Shown piece after piece: positions 54,391-62,800 of a stretch of 64,000 nt of DNA. This DNA comes from Bacillota bacterium (GTDB taxonomy: Bacteria > Bacillota > Clostridia > Acetivibrionales > DTU013). Position 1 is the first letter of the stretch. Each line of letters begins with the position of its first letter. Below the pieces are notes generated by a model. It saw only the letters and a list, made by a program, of their open reading frames with translations. It was not told the DNA's origin and searched no databases. The position numbers and the translations under genes were made by a program. Location: positions 62,001-126,000 of the forward strand of contig JAEYOP010000017.1 in assembly GCA_023411575.1 (NCBI GenBank), given 5' to 3'.

Positions 54391-54713
54391 AGTTCCTCCT
54401 TGCCGGAACTGATCGTGATCGCTCTTTCCACGGGAAGGACAAAAATCTTTCCGTCCCCGAAAGCTCCTGTTTTACCGGTCTTCGCCTTCTGGACGATGAT
54501 TTTTTCCACCTCTGCCACCGCCTCGTCGGGAACAACCATCAAAATCATTTCCTTCGGTATCTCATCATAGAAAACATTGTTCGCTTTGAGTCCCTTCTGC
54601 TTTCCCCTCCCGAGAATGCTCATCCTGGTGGCTGAAACATACCCGGCGTCACTGAGTCCCTTTAATACCTCGCTCGCCTTTTCGGGCCGTACGATTGCCT
54701 TTATGAGTTTCAT
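54387..54713 (-). CDS. P-II family signal protein, NifI1-like
   Basis: This 108-residue protein starts at ATG 54713 after AAGGAGGAG. It has MKLIKAIVRPEKASEVLKGL, SILGRGKQKGL, a T-loop containing NNVFYDEIPKEM as in NifI1, and the nucleotide-binding segment GAFGDGKIFVLPVERAI. It overlaps the preceding DUF1989 gene by 4 bases. The NifI1-NifI2 order is the same as in nif operons of anaerobes, but no nitrogenase gene is here. Confidence 0.9.
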   Translation of the reverse strand: MKLIKAIVRPEKASEVLKGLSDAGYVSATRMSILGRGKQKGLKANNVFYDEIPKEMILMVVPDEAVAEVEKIIVQKAKTGKTGAFGDGKIFVLPVERAITISSGKEEL

Positions 54714-55372
54714 TGTCTCTCCTCCTTGTCCCAGATTACTACTCTGTTTGTTGTCGGCGCGAACCCGCTGCACGGATTGTTTATCTGCGGGCAGTTGCTG
54801 ATCAGGATCATTGTGTCATTCAAGGCTTCAAACTCCACATAGGAACCGGGCTCGGAAATTCCGTCCAGAAACTCGAACCGCCCGTCGGGAAGCTTTAAAA
54901 TCTGGGCGAATAAATTGACATTGGGAACCAGATCCACCTTGGAATATTGATCCGCGTGCTCGGATATTTTCATCAGAAAGCTGTCCCGGCAGGTTTTCAT
55001 GTGCAGGGTGTGATGCCCGTACCGGACCGTATTGCTTTCGGTGGCGCACGCCCCGCCCATTGTGTCGTGGCAGGTGCAGGTATCGGCTACCATTTTCAAA
55101 AGCTCCTTGCCCGACTCCGTCACCAGGACCGTCCCGGCGTTAATGTAAAGCTTTTTCTGCCGCGTGATTGTCTGCGCGGCACTATAGTGGTCCTCCGGAT
55201 TGTGCAGGTCATAGCACAGGAAATCCAGTCCCTGATTTCCTTCCAGATCGATGATCCTGAGCGTCTGCCCTTTCAAAAGAGGGTGCATCCATCCTTCGCC
55301 CGCCGGAATCAGCGAGTCATAAATAGAATTGTCCAATGTCCTTTTGCTCTCTGTTTTTTCAAATTGAAGCAT
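54710..55372 (-). CDS. DUF1989 carboxyguanidine deiminase subunit, metal-site type (pair 2)
   Basis: This 220-residue protein starts at ATG 55372. The DUF1989 core is LIPAGEGWMHPLLKGQTLRI, the metal-binding-type motif TCTCHDTMGGACATESN, and the C-terminal NNPCSGFAPTTNRVVIW. Proteins of this family, formerly called urea-carboxylase-associated proteins, form a heteromeric deiminase turning carboxyguanidine into allophanate. It is nearly the same kind of protein as that at 56090-56740 and pairs with the gene at 55375-56097. Confidence 0.88.
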   Translation of the reverse strand: MLQFEKTESKRTLDNSIYDSLIPAGEGWMHPLLKGQTLRIIDLEGNQGLDFLCYDLHNPEDHYSAAQTITRQKKLYINAGTVLVTESGKELLKMVADTCTCHDTMGGACATESNTVRYGHHTLHMKTCRDSFLMKISEHADQYSKVDLVPNVNLFAQILKLPDGRFEFLDGISEPGSYVEFEALNDTMILISNCPQINNPCSGFAPTTNRVVIWDKEERQ

Positions 55373-55374
55373 CC

Positions 55375-56097
55375 CTACACCCCCAGTAAAAGATTGTATT
55401 CCCATGTATTTTCAAATGCCCGCCTGGTGTACCTTGAATGGTTCACGCAATAGTCCGCCATTGTGACCTCGGGAGCTGGAAGCACGTCGATCTTTACCGG
55501 CACGGACGGATACGTCGGGGATGGGTCCAGCACGTTCGGGGTGTTGGACAAAACCAGGTATACCGTCATCTCAGTCCGGATCGTCACTTCAGCACCCTTG
55601 GGGCAATGATTTTCGTAAAAAATCAAATTTCCGGTCTCATCCGCCTCTATCTTTGAAAAAAGATTTACCGGCGGCATCAAATCCCGTTTGCTCCTTCCGT
55701 TTTTGGTCAGCTCGTTTATGAAATTCTCCTGTCCCGCCTTGAGGTAGGAATTTCCGTCTTTCTGATAGCTTGTGAAGCCGTATTTTTCATCCGTCATCGC
55801 CCTGGTCGTATAGCCGGTAACGGAATCGTGCCAGCCAAGGTCGTCCTGCACAATGCTGGCAAACGCCCTGCCGCAATCGCTCAGGATGGCGTGGCCCCGG
55901 GTCAGGAAAAACGTATGCTGCGCTTTTAACGTGTCGGGAGCGTTGTAATGCTCCGTGAGATTGTAAAAGTTATACAGGAGCATCGCCAGATTCGCGCCCT
56001 CATCCAGGGCCGTGAAGCGAAGGAGCCTTCCCCTGCAGATATTGCCGGACCATCTGTCCCCCGGCATCAGCGTTTTACTCCAGATTGCATTATTCAT
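55375..56097 (-). CDS. DUF1989 carboxyguanidine deiminase subunit, partner type (pair 2)
   Basis: This 240-residue protein has the family opening IWSKTLMPGDRWSGNICRGR and the segment EHYNAPDTLKAQHTFFLTRG. The metal-type motif is altered: DLGWHDSVTGYTTRAM replaces the cysteine-bearing version of its partner. It is therefore probably a structural or regulatory subunit. It overlaps the upstream gene by 8 bases. It is a paralog of 56737-57465. Confidence 0.86.
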   Translation of the reverse strand: MNNAIWSKTLMPGDRWSGNICRGRLLRFTALDEGANLAMLLYNFYNLTEHYNAPDTLKAQHTFFLTRGHAILSDCGRAFASIVQDDLGWHDSVTGYTTRAMTDEKYGFTSYQKDGNSYLKAGQENFINELTKNGRSKRDLMPPVNLFSKIEADETGNLIFYENHCPKGAEVTIRTEMTVYLVLSNTPNVLDPSPTYPSVPVKIDVLPAPEVTMADYCVNHSRYTRRAFENTWEYNLLLGV

Positions 56098-56740
56098 TCC
56101 ATAACACCACCCTTACAGGAGTTGGATTATATGCGTTGCACGGATTGTTGAGCTGCGGGCAGTTGCTTATCAAAACCATCACGTCCTCCAGCGCCTTCAT
56201 CTCCACATACAACCCCGGCGAAGAGACGCCGTCGTCAAATTTTAAACCGCCTTCCCTTGTGACCGGTACATTCATAAAGAAGTTGATATTCGGCGCCAGA
56301 TCGCGCTTTTCCAGGCCGCAGTCCTTTTTTGCCATCTCAAGCAGGAAGGTATCTCTGCAATTATGCATATAAAGCTTTTCACGCGCGTACCTTACCGTAT
56401 TGCTTTGGGCCGAGCACGCGCCGCCCAGAGTGTCATGCCTCCCGCACAGGTCCGCCGTGATTTCCAGCAGCGCCTTCCCGGACTCCGCCCGGAGCACGCT
56501 CCCCGCCGTCAGGTAAATATTCTCCTGGGCGGTTATTGTCGCCATCGCGCTGTAATGGTCCGACGGTTCCCGCAAATCGAAAAAGGTGGTATCCACGGCC
56601 TGGTTTCCGCCCAGATCGATGATCCGAAGGCTCTGTCCCTTTTTCAGCTCATGCATCCAGCCGTCGCCCGCCGGGATCGTCCTGTCGTATACCGCGTCCT
56701 CGATATTCAAGCTGCTCTCCCTTTTTACAAATCCGGTCAT
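56090..56740 (-). CDS. DUF1989 carboxyguanidine deiminase subunit, metal-site type (pair 1)
   Basis: This 216-residue protein starts at ATG 56740, overlapping the upstream stop by 4 bases. It has TIPAGDGWMHELKKGQSLRI, LCGRHDTLGGACSAQSN and NNPCNAYNPTPVRVVLW. It keeps the Cys/His set thought to bind the catalytic metal, with one Cys-to-Gly/Arg variation relative to pair 2 (LCGRHDT against TCTCHDT). With the gene upstream it forms the first deiminase pair. Confidence 0.88.
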   Translation of the reverse strand: MTGFVKRESSLNIEDAVYDRTIPAGDGWMHELKKGQSLRIIDLGGNQAVDTTFFDLREPSDHYSAMATITAQENIYLTAGSVLRAESGKALLEITADLCGRHDTLGGACSAQSNTVRYAREKLYMHNCRDTFLLEMAKKDCGLEKRDLAPNINFFMNVPVTREGGLKFDDGVSSPGLYVEMKALEDVMVLISNCPQLNNPCNAYNPTPVRVVLWNE

Positions 56741-57465
56741 CGTCCGCCGCCCCCCATCAACTGATAATATTCCCACGTGTTTTCAAACGCCCTGAAGTTC
56801 TCCGGCCGATGGTTCAGGCATTCGTCCTCCAAGGTGACGGGAGGCGCGTCGGATACGCTCATATGAACGGCTGCGGAAGGATACTCCGCTGCCGGGTCCA
56901 GCGGATGGGGCGTGTTGGATAGTACAAGCAGGATGTCCATTTCAGTCCGGAGGGTCACAGCGGCTCCCTTTGGACAGAAGTTTTGAACAAAGCGCATTTT
57001 GCCGTCCTCCTCACAGAACACTTTTGAAAAAAGGTTCACACAGGGGCTCAAGTCCCTTGGGCCCATCTGATTTCGCGCAAGCTCTACCAGGAAATTTTCC
57101 TCGCCGCTCCTGAACCATTCGTTTCCCGATTCCTGATAATTCGTTTCGCCGTATTTCCGGTCGGTCGACTGCCGGGTCGTGTGCCCCGATATCGTATCAT
57201 GCCAGCCGAGCGTATCCGCCGCGATGCTCGCCAACACCCTGCCGTTGTCGCTCAGCAGTACGTTTCCCCGCGTCAGATGAGCGGTATGCTGCGCCTTCAG
57301 CGTATCCGGCATGTTGTATTTCTCCGAAGTGTCACGCATGTTATAAAGCAGTATCGATACGTTCGCTCCCGCCTCTTCGGCTGTAAACCGGATCAATTTT
57401 CCCCTGCCGATCTGCCCCGACCACTTTTCACCCGGGCGCAATCTTTTCGACCAAACGTTATTCAT
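56737..57465 (-). CDS. DUF1989 carboxyguanidine deiminase subunit, partner type (pair 1)
   Basis: This 242-residue protein is the first gene of the operon. I chose ATG 57465, which has GAGG 11 bases upstream; the longer frame to 57594 runs through the terminator hairpin and promoter. It has VWSKRLRPGEKWSGQIGRGK and TLGWHDTISGHTTRQS, the latter lacking the cysteines of its partner. Its product should pair with that of 56090-56740. Expression depends on readthrough of the hairpin at 57498-57547. Confidence 0.86.
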   Translation of the reverse strand: MNNVWSKRLRPGEKWSGQIGRGKLIRFTAEEAGANVSILLYNMRDTSEKYNMPDTLKAQHTAHLTRGNVLLSDNGRVLASIAADTLGWHDTISGHTTRQSTDRKYGETNYQESGNEWFRSGEENFLVELARNQMGPRDLSPCVNLFSKVFCEEDGKMRFVQNFCPKGAAVTLRTEMDILLVLSNTPHPLDPAAEYPSAAVHMSVSDAPPVTLEDECLNHRPENFRAFENTWEYYQLMGGGGR

Positions 57466-57492
57466 GGATTTTCGCCTCATTTTTTTGAAAAT

Positions 57493-57547
57493 AAAAAAAA
57501 TGTACGAAGACGCACACGGCCTCAAGCCGATACGTCGTCGTACATTT
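57493..57547 (-). terminator. Leader terminator (candidate attenuator) of the guanidine operon
   Basis: AAATGTACGA (57498-57507) pairs perfectly with TCGTACATTT (57538-57547). It is extended inward by GACG with CGTC and CGGC with GCCG, and is followed on the minus strand by eight T (57493-57500). Only 27 bases separate the T-run from the first start codon, too few for another promoter. The predicted transcription start is at about 57550, so the transcript would begin with this hairpin. It may also end the luxR-type transcript. Confidence 0.8.
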
Positions 57548-57556
57548 GATGTAACA

Positions 57557-57585
57557 ATGATAACAGGGTATTTCAAGTAAGTCAA
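57557..57585 (-). promoter_or_regulatory. Predicted promoter of the guanidine operon
   Basis: The minus strand reads TTGACT (57580-57585), a 17-base spacer and TATCAT (57557-57562). The predicted start, about 57550, is right at the base of the terminator hairpin. Confidence 0.6.
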
Positions 57586-57622
57586 TGATGCCAATTACTG
57601 ATTTATCAAGAAACGGCTACTA

Positions 57623-58381
57623 CTAAAGTTCTAGTAATTTTAGTATTTGCATCCTGGTGTTAATTCCCAGCTTGTTGAAAATATTGTAGACATGCTTCTT
57701 GACCGTCGAAAGGCTGATGCACAGGCTGTCGCTCATTTGCTGGTTGGATTTGCCTTCAAAGAGCATTTGTACAATTTCCAGTTCCCTTTTGGACAGGTTG
57801 TATCGGCTCAATTCCGCCGCGTTTATGGATCTCCGCCCATCCAGCGCCTTACTGTTTTTTCTCAGGGAAAAAATAATATTCGCCAGATGGTCCTTTACCA
57901 TATGCAGGATTTTCAAATCCTTTTCCGAAAAATCCCCCAGGGCCGACATTCGAAAAAGGTTCAAGATCCCCAGGGTTTTTTTCTCTTTGATAAAAATGAT
58001 CCCGCAGCCGTACTGCAAGTCGTGGGGCTGCAAAAACTGCTGATAAAACTCGGTCTTTTCCCGCAGTTCGTCCTCAATGATATCCGTATCTTTAAACACC
58101 GCGGAGGTGATATCCCCCGTAATGTAATTGACATAATCCAGCTTGAAATAGTGATCGATATAACTTCTTTTGCAATCCTCGCTGACATTCATAAAACAGG
58201 AGTTTTCCAGGTTGATCCCGTCGTTTTCGTCGAACATAATAAAAAACGCCTGCGCATATGGAATGAGCACGCGAATCATCTTCAGGAATTTCTCGCAGAT
58301 TTCCGGTTCAGAGTCAATCGTGTAGATTTCCAGCAAAATTTCGTTGATTCGATTCCATTCGTTTTCCTTCAGCATCGGCAT
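57623..58381 (-). CDS. LuxR-type transcriptional regulator with GAF-like sensor
   Basis: This 252-residue protein starts at ATG 58381 after AAGGAGGAG. Residues 1-175 look like a GAF-type sensor fold (FFIMFDENDGINLENSC, YGCGIIFIKEKKTLGILNLFR). Residues 190-250 are a LuxR helix-turn-helix (LSKRELEIVQMLFEGKSNQQ, LCISLSTVKKHVYNIFNKLG). It lies directly upstream of the deiminase/carboxylase operon in the same direction, so it is the best candidate for its regulator. No phosphoacceptor receiver domain is present; a small ligand may be sensed. Confidence 0.85.
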   Translation of the reverse strand: MPMLKENEWNRINEILLEIYTIDSEPEICEKFLKMIRVLIPYAQAFFIMFDENDGINLENSCFMNVSEDCKRSYIDHYFKLDYVNYITGDITSAVFKDTDIIEDELREKTEFYQQFLQPHDLQYGCGIIFIKEKKTLGILNLFRMSALGDFSEKDLKILHMVKDHLANIIFSLRKNSKALDGRRSINAAELSRYNLSKRELEIVQMLFEGKSNQQMSDSLCISLSTVKKHVYNIFNKLGINTRMQILKLLEL

Positions 58382-58438
58382 GAAACGTGCTCCTCCTTTG
58401 CTAAAGAATAGCACAAAAGAACGCCGGTTTCAATTGAA

Positions 58439-59605
58439 TTACAACTCGGCTGCCCTGCAGCAATTCTTCCCTTGGGTTTTTGCCTCATAAAGCGCCTGGT
58501 CGCTAAGCTTATAAAGCGTATCAATTCTGGTGTCTTTGTCCGGAGTAATAGTGGAAACGCCAATACTGACCGTATACTTTACTTCCGCATCGGCATTAAC
58601 AGAGGAACTCTCTATTGCCGCCCTTAAACGCTCCGCAATGCCCATTGCTTCCTTCACGTCCGTACCGGGAAGTAAAACGGCAAATTCCTCTCCGCCGTAT
58701 CTGCCCAGCAGATCATACTCCCTTAATTGTTCTCCCACCCTACGGGCAAATTCCTGCAATACAATATCTCCCACATAATGTCCGTGCATATCATTGATTT
58801 TCTTGAAATCGTCAATGTCGATAAGCAGGTAGGAGATTTGCCCCTGTTTTCTTGCGTAGAGGGATAGGACTTCTTTTGAGCGTGATACAAAGGTTTCCCG
58901 GTTTAATGTGCCGGTCAGCCCGTCAAAGCACGCGGCCTTGAGCAGTTCGGCATCCAGCTTTTCCTTATCCAGAAGGATAAAGCCCGCACTCCCGGTGAGC
59001 ATTACAACGTAAAGCGACAGGAAGAGCCATGTATTGAAAATGCTTGTGGAAGCCAGATTCATGTCCATGTCTGTTGTTGAAGCGCCATAGACTCTAAAGA
59101 GCAGGAGGATTATTGTAAAGCAATAAAAAATCACGATCACTTTTTGCAGTGCGGAGGACTTTCTGTCCGCGGACAGTTTATAGATGGGGAACACCATCAA
59201 TATTACCGTAATGGAGGAAGCAAATACAATTCTAATATTCTCTGCAAAGCCGTATGCCGTTACCGCAATAAAAACGATGACACACACAGCAAGCAAAGAT
59301 GTATAGGCCTTCTTTACCGTTTTGGTATAGTTGTTTTTCAGTATCAAAAATGCAATCAACTCCATGGCGGCGCCAATGAACAATACAGAATTCCCGACAG
59401 CTACCAGAACCATGCTCGGCATAATTCCCCTGAGCCCAAGCAGGACCCATGCAAGCGGCTGAAGCAATTTGGAAAGCAAAAACGCATTGATCGCCCTGCT
59501 CCTCTTGTGCTGCGCCTTGTATGCGATCATCAGTACGCCTGTAAAGAAGTGGCCTAAAACAAGAATGATCAGCATCGTGCCCATGTTAACATTAAAAAAG
59601 TTCAT
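58439..59605 (-). CDS. Membrane-bound diguanylate cyclase (GGDEF)
   Basis: This 388-residue protein starts at ATG 59605 after GAGGA. About six or seven membrane helices occupy residues 1-215. The GGDEF domain follows, with DGLTGTLNRETFVSRSKEV, LIDIDDFKKINDMHGHYVGD and the active motif RYGGEEFAVLLPG. The product-inhibition site RxxD is present as REYD, five residues before GGEEF. It should make cyclic di-GMP and be feedback inhibited. No EAL domain is present. Confidence 0.92.
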   Translation of the reverse strand: MNFFNVNMGTMLIILVLGHFFTGVLMIAYKAQHKRSRAINAFLLSKLLQPLAWVLLGLRGIMPSMVLVAVGNSVLFIGAAMELIAFLILKNNYTKTVKKAYTSLLAVCVIVFIAVTAYGFAENIRIVFASSITVILMVFPIYKLSADRKSSALQKVIVIFYCFTIILLLFRVYGASTTDMDMNLASTSIFNTWLFLSLYVVMLTGSAGFILLDKEKLDAELLKAACFDGLTGTLNRETFVSRSKEVLSLYARKQGQISYLLIDIDDFKKINDMHGHYVGDIVLQEFARRVGEQLREYDLLGRYGGEEFAVLLPGTDVKEAMGIAERLRAAIESSSVNADAEVKYTVSIGVSTITPDKDTRIDTLYKLSDQALYEAKTQGKNCCRAAEL

Positions 59606-59675
59606 GAAGATTCCTCGCATTTTTGCGTTTATTTATACGCTAGTGTATGACGGCATTCCCCAGCCTATGGATTTA

Positions 59676-59705
59676 ATTATACAGCCAGAACGGGTATTGA
59701 CGCAA
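59676..59705 (-). promoter_or_regulatory. Promoter of the diguanylate cyclase gene
   Basis: The minus strand reads TTGCGT (59700-59705), an 18-base spacer and TATAAT (59676-59681), 71 bases before the start. Confidence 0.5.
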
Positions 59706-59834
59706 TTCCATGATCTGCAAAAGGACTAAAACATGTCGGGGTACCGCTAGGACTAATGCCTGGATCTTGACTTCCTTTATACCGGACTTTGATTTCATTG
59801 TATCCCCCACTCTCAGAATTTTGTGTTACGGATT

Positions 59835-59866
59835 CGTCAGGAGCAAGGATATAATTGCTCCTGACG
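59835..59866. terminator. Stem-loop downstream of the SLH-protein gene
   Basis: CGTCAGGAGCAA (59835-59846) and TTGCTCCTGACG (59855-59866) pair perfectly over 12 bp with an 8-base loop, 20 bases after the stop codon. No T-tract follows, so it may end transcription with a factor or protect the mRNA 3' end. Confidence 0.55.
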
Positions 59867-59886
59867 TTCTATCCTCCTGGCTCTTT

Positions 59887-62800
59887 CTATTTTGCCAATA
59901 AATTGAATAGTACCTGGGCCATCTGCGCTCTTGTAGTGGTGTCTGCCGGAGTAAGCTTACCTCCATTACCGCCGATGGTTCCGGTTTCTACAAACAGTGT
60001 CATGGCATCCCTTGCCCATGATGCGATCTCTCCCGCATCGCTGAAGGCCGGCAGGGGTTTGCCCGAAGCGCCTTCAGGCAGCTCTCCAGTCACTTTCAAA
60101 GCATTGTACAGCAGCGTGAACATTTCCTGGCGGGTGATCTGCTTGCCCGGCGCAAACATGTTGCCGCCTACTCCGCCGGATATGCCCAGTCTCTTTGCCG
60201 CTGCCAGATAGCCTGTATAATAGGTGTTTCCGGCATCCGAGAAGCTATTGGCCAGGTCTGTATCCGGCTCAATTCCATAAGCCCTCATCATCATGACGAT
60301 GAATTCACCACGGGTCAGCTTGGCTTCAGGGCTGTAATTGCCGTTACCGGTACCTGTGGTGATGCCTCTTGCTGCGATAAAACCCACCGCATCGCCGTAC
60401 CATGTGTTTGCAGCCACATCCTTGAAGCTCACTTCGTTGTAGCCAACCGCATACTTGGAGAAGTGGGTGGTCTTGAAGTTCACTGTTCCGGTGGCAGAAT
60501 CATACTTGCCCCTGACGGTTTGAAGTTTACCTTGATTGTCAATATAGTACACCACAATGGCGTTTTTCCTTTCTCCTGCTTTTGGGGTGTAAGGAATGCT
60601 GATTTCTGCACTACCGCCGTTAAACTTAGATATTTCGGTACTGCCTGCTTTTACGGAGAAGTCATATACCGGCCTGTTACCGACCTTTGCCTGCACTTGT
60701 GGTGATAAGGTTGAGGTTTCTACCCTGGCTATGCCGATGCTGACTGAACCTGTACCGGCAGCTCCACTGATGCTGTCTACAGCCTTTTCATTAAAGGTGA
60801 TAGTACCGAGTCCTGTCGATATCGTTACATTTGCCTTAGTGTCGGCTGCTACCTTGTTAAAGGCATCTCTTGGGATTTCTACCGATATCTCTTTGGCTGT
60901 GGGAACAGCCTCTACCTTGATTTCCACCACCGCTTTTTGTCCTGCGGCTTCCGCTGCCTTTGCCTGTGCGGCCAAATCCATTACCACACTTGCCGCAACA
61001 GTGGCTGTGGCCGTTCCTGTGGTTTCATTAACGGCAGGCTTGACGCCCGTGGCTGCTGTGGTTGTTTTTCCATCTGCTGACGGGATCGTTGTCAACGATG
61101 AGGAAGGGGTCGTTGGTGTTGTAGGTGCAGCAGGTGTTGAACCACCACTGCCTCCCCCAGAATTGCCGGAACCGCCTGAGCCGCCTCCGCCGGAGGTTGT
61201 TGTGAAATTGGCTGTTAAATTCCTGTTTGTCGTACCCATTACAAAGACATATGAAGCAGCGGTACTGATCTGCATCCCGCCTTCTGTCCAGTTGGTGAAG
61301 GTATATCCGCTGTTGGGTGCGGCTGTCACCGTCACCGATGCACCTTCACTGTATGTGCCTCCGCCTGTTACTGTTCCTCCCGCAGCAGGATTGGCTGAGA
61401 CGCTGATGGTAGCTGTGGTATCGGCAGAAGGTATCGGTGTCAAAGTGATATTCACACCAGACGTGGTGGTATTTGCCGTTACGCTCACATTTGTCGCACT
61501 TCCGCTTGTGTAGCCAGATTTAACTGCCGTCACGGTATAGCTTGTTCCGGCAGGGACATTCAATATGAAGTAACAGCCACTTGCCGTTGTGGTGGCCAAA
61601 TAGACGCTCTCGCTAACCGTCAGGCTCACGTTCGCACCGGAAACCGGGTTGGCGCCGTCAGTAACTGTCCCGGTAATGGTTCCGGTAGCGGGCGTCGCCG
61701 TCCACTGAGCATACAGCACCGTATCAGAGGAGAAGGTAAAGGTGCTGACCGCCGCGTATGCCGTGCCGCCGCCGTTGGCCTGCGTATTCCAACCGGTGAA
61801 GGTGTAGTATGTCCTGCTCAGGCCGCTGCCGTCCGAAACGGTCGCTGTTGTATTGTATAGCCGGGTCACCGGAGCCACCACCGTTCCCGTGCCACCGTTG
61901 AGGTCATAGGAAAGGGTATAAATACGCAGGTACGCGCCGAAATCGTCCAGCCACGCAACAGGGATACTATAGATGGGGCTGCCGTCATGACCGGAGATGC
62001 TTTGGTGCGTGTGCGTTGCCGTGGTGGGGGGCACACAGTTGTCATATTTCAGGAACAACGCCACCGAACCCGAAAGATTCAGCAAACCCGTATTAGGACC
62101 ACTGTATCCCTGTCCCGCCCCAATATCCTTTGCGCCGTCCAATCCTTTTGCAAACACCACGCCGCCGGTCAGCGTGACAGTTCCGCCTTCGCCTTGCGTG
62201 CCGCCGCCGATGCCTGCGGCATAATACCCGCCCTCGGCTGTAACAGTTCCGCCGGAGATGTCCACTGTGCCGCCGCTTCCGCCGAAGCCAACGCGTATTC
62301 CTCCTCCGATACCCGCAGCGCTTCCACCACCGTATGCCCTGACCGTGCCGCCTGAAATGACGACGGTGCCGTTGCTGCCGTTATATCCGCCACCGATACC
62401 AGCGCCGTTCCCGCCGCCTTTGGCTGTGACATTGCCGCCGTTAATCGTAACCGTGCCACCGTCGCCGCCCAGAGTGCCGTTATTTGTACCGCCGCCAATT
62501 CCTGCACCTGTGTGGCCGCCCGTGACGTTTAACGTGCCGCCGTTGATCGTGATGTCGCCGCCGTTTTCTCCCTCACCTCCGCCCAGCCCCGCGCCGAAAT
62601 AGCCGCCAAAGACAGAGAGCGAACCCGTTCCGTCAATAGCAAGCTCCGTGCCTTCCGCCACGTGGATGCCGGGGGCGTATGGGCTTGCATGGAGGTTATT
62701 GTATCCGGTGAGCATCAGTACGTTGCCCGCGCCCGTGAAGGAGAGGGGACATACATTATTAAGCGGATTTCCGGATTCGTCGGTAATCTGACTCCCTGAA

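Noticed and set aside
57465..57622. Known guanidine riboswitch in the operon leader
   Set aside because: The space before the hairpin is only a promoter-sized stretch, and I could not find the conserved cores of guanidine-I, -II, -III or -IV.
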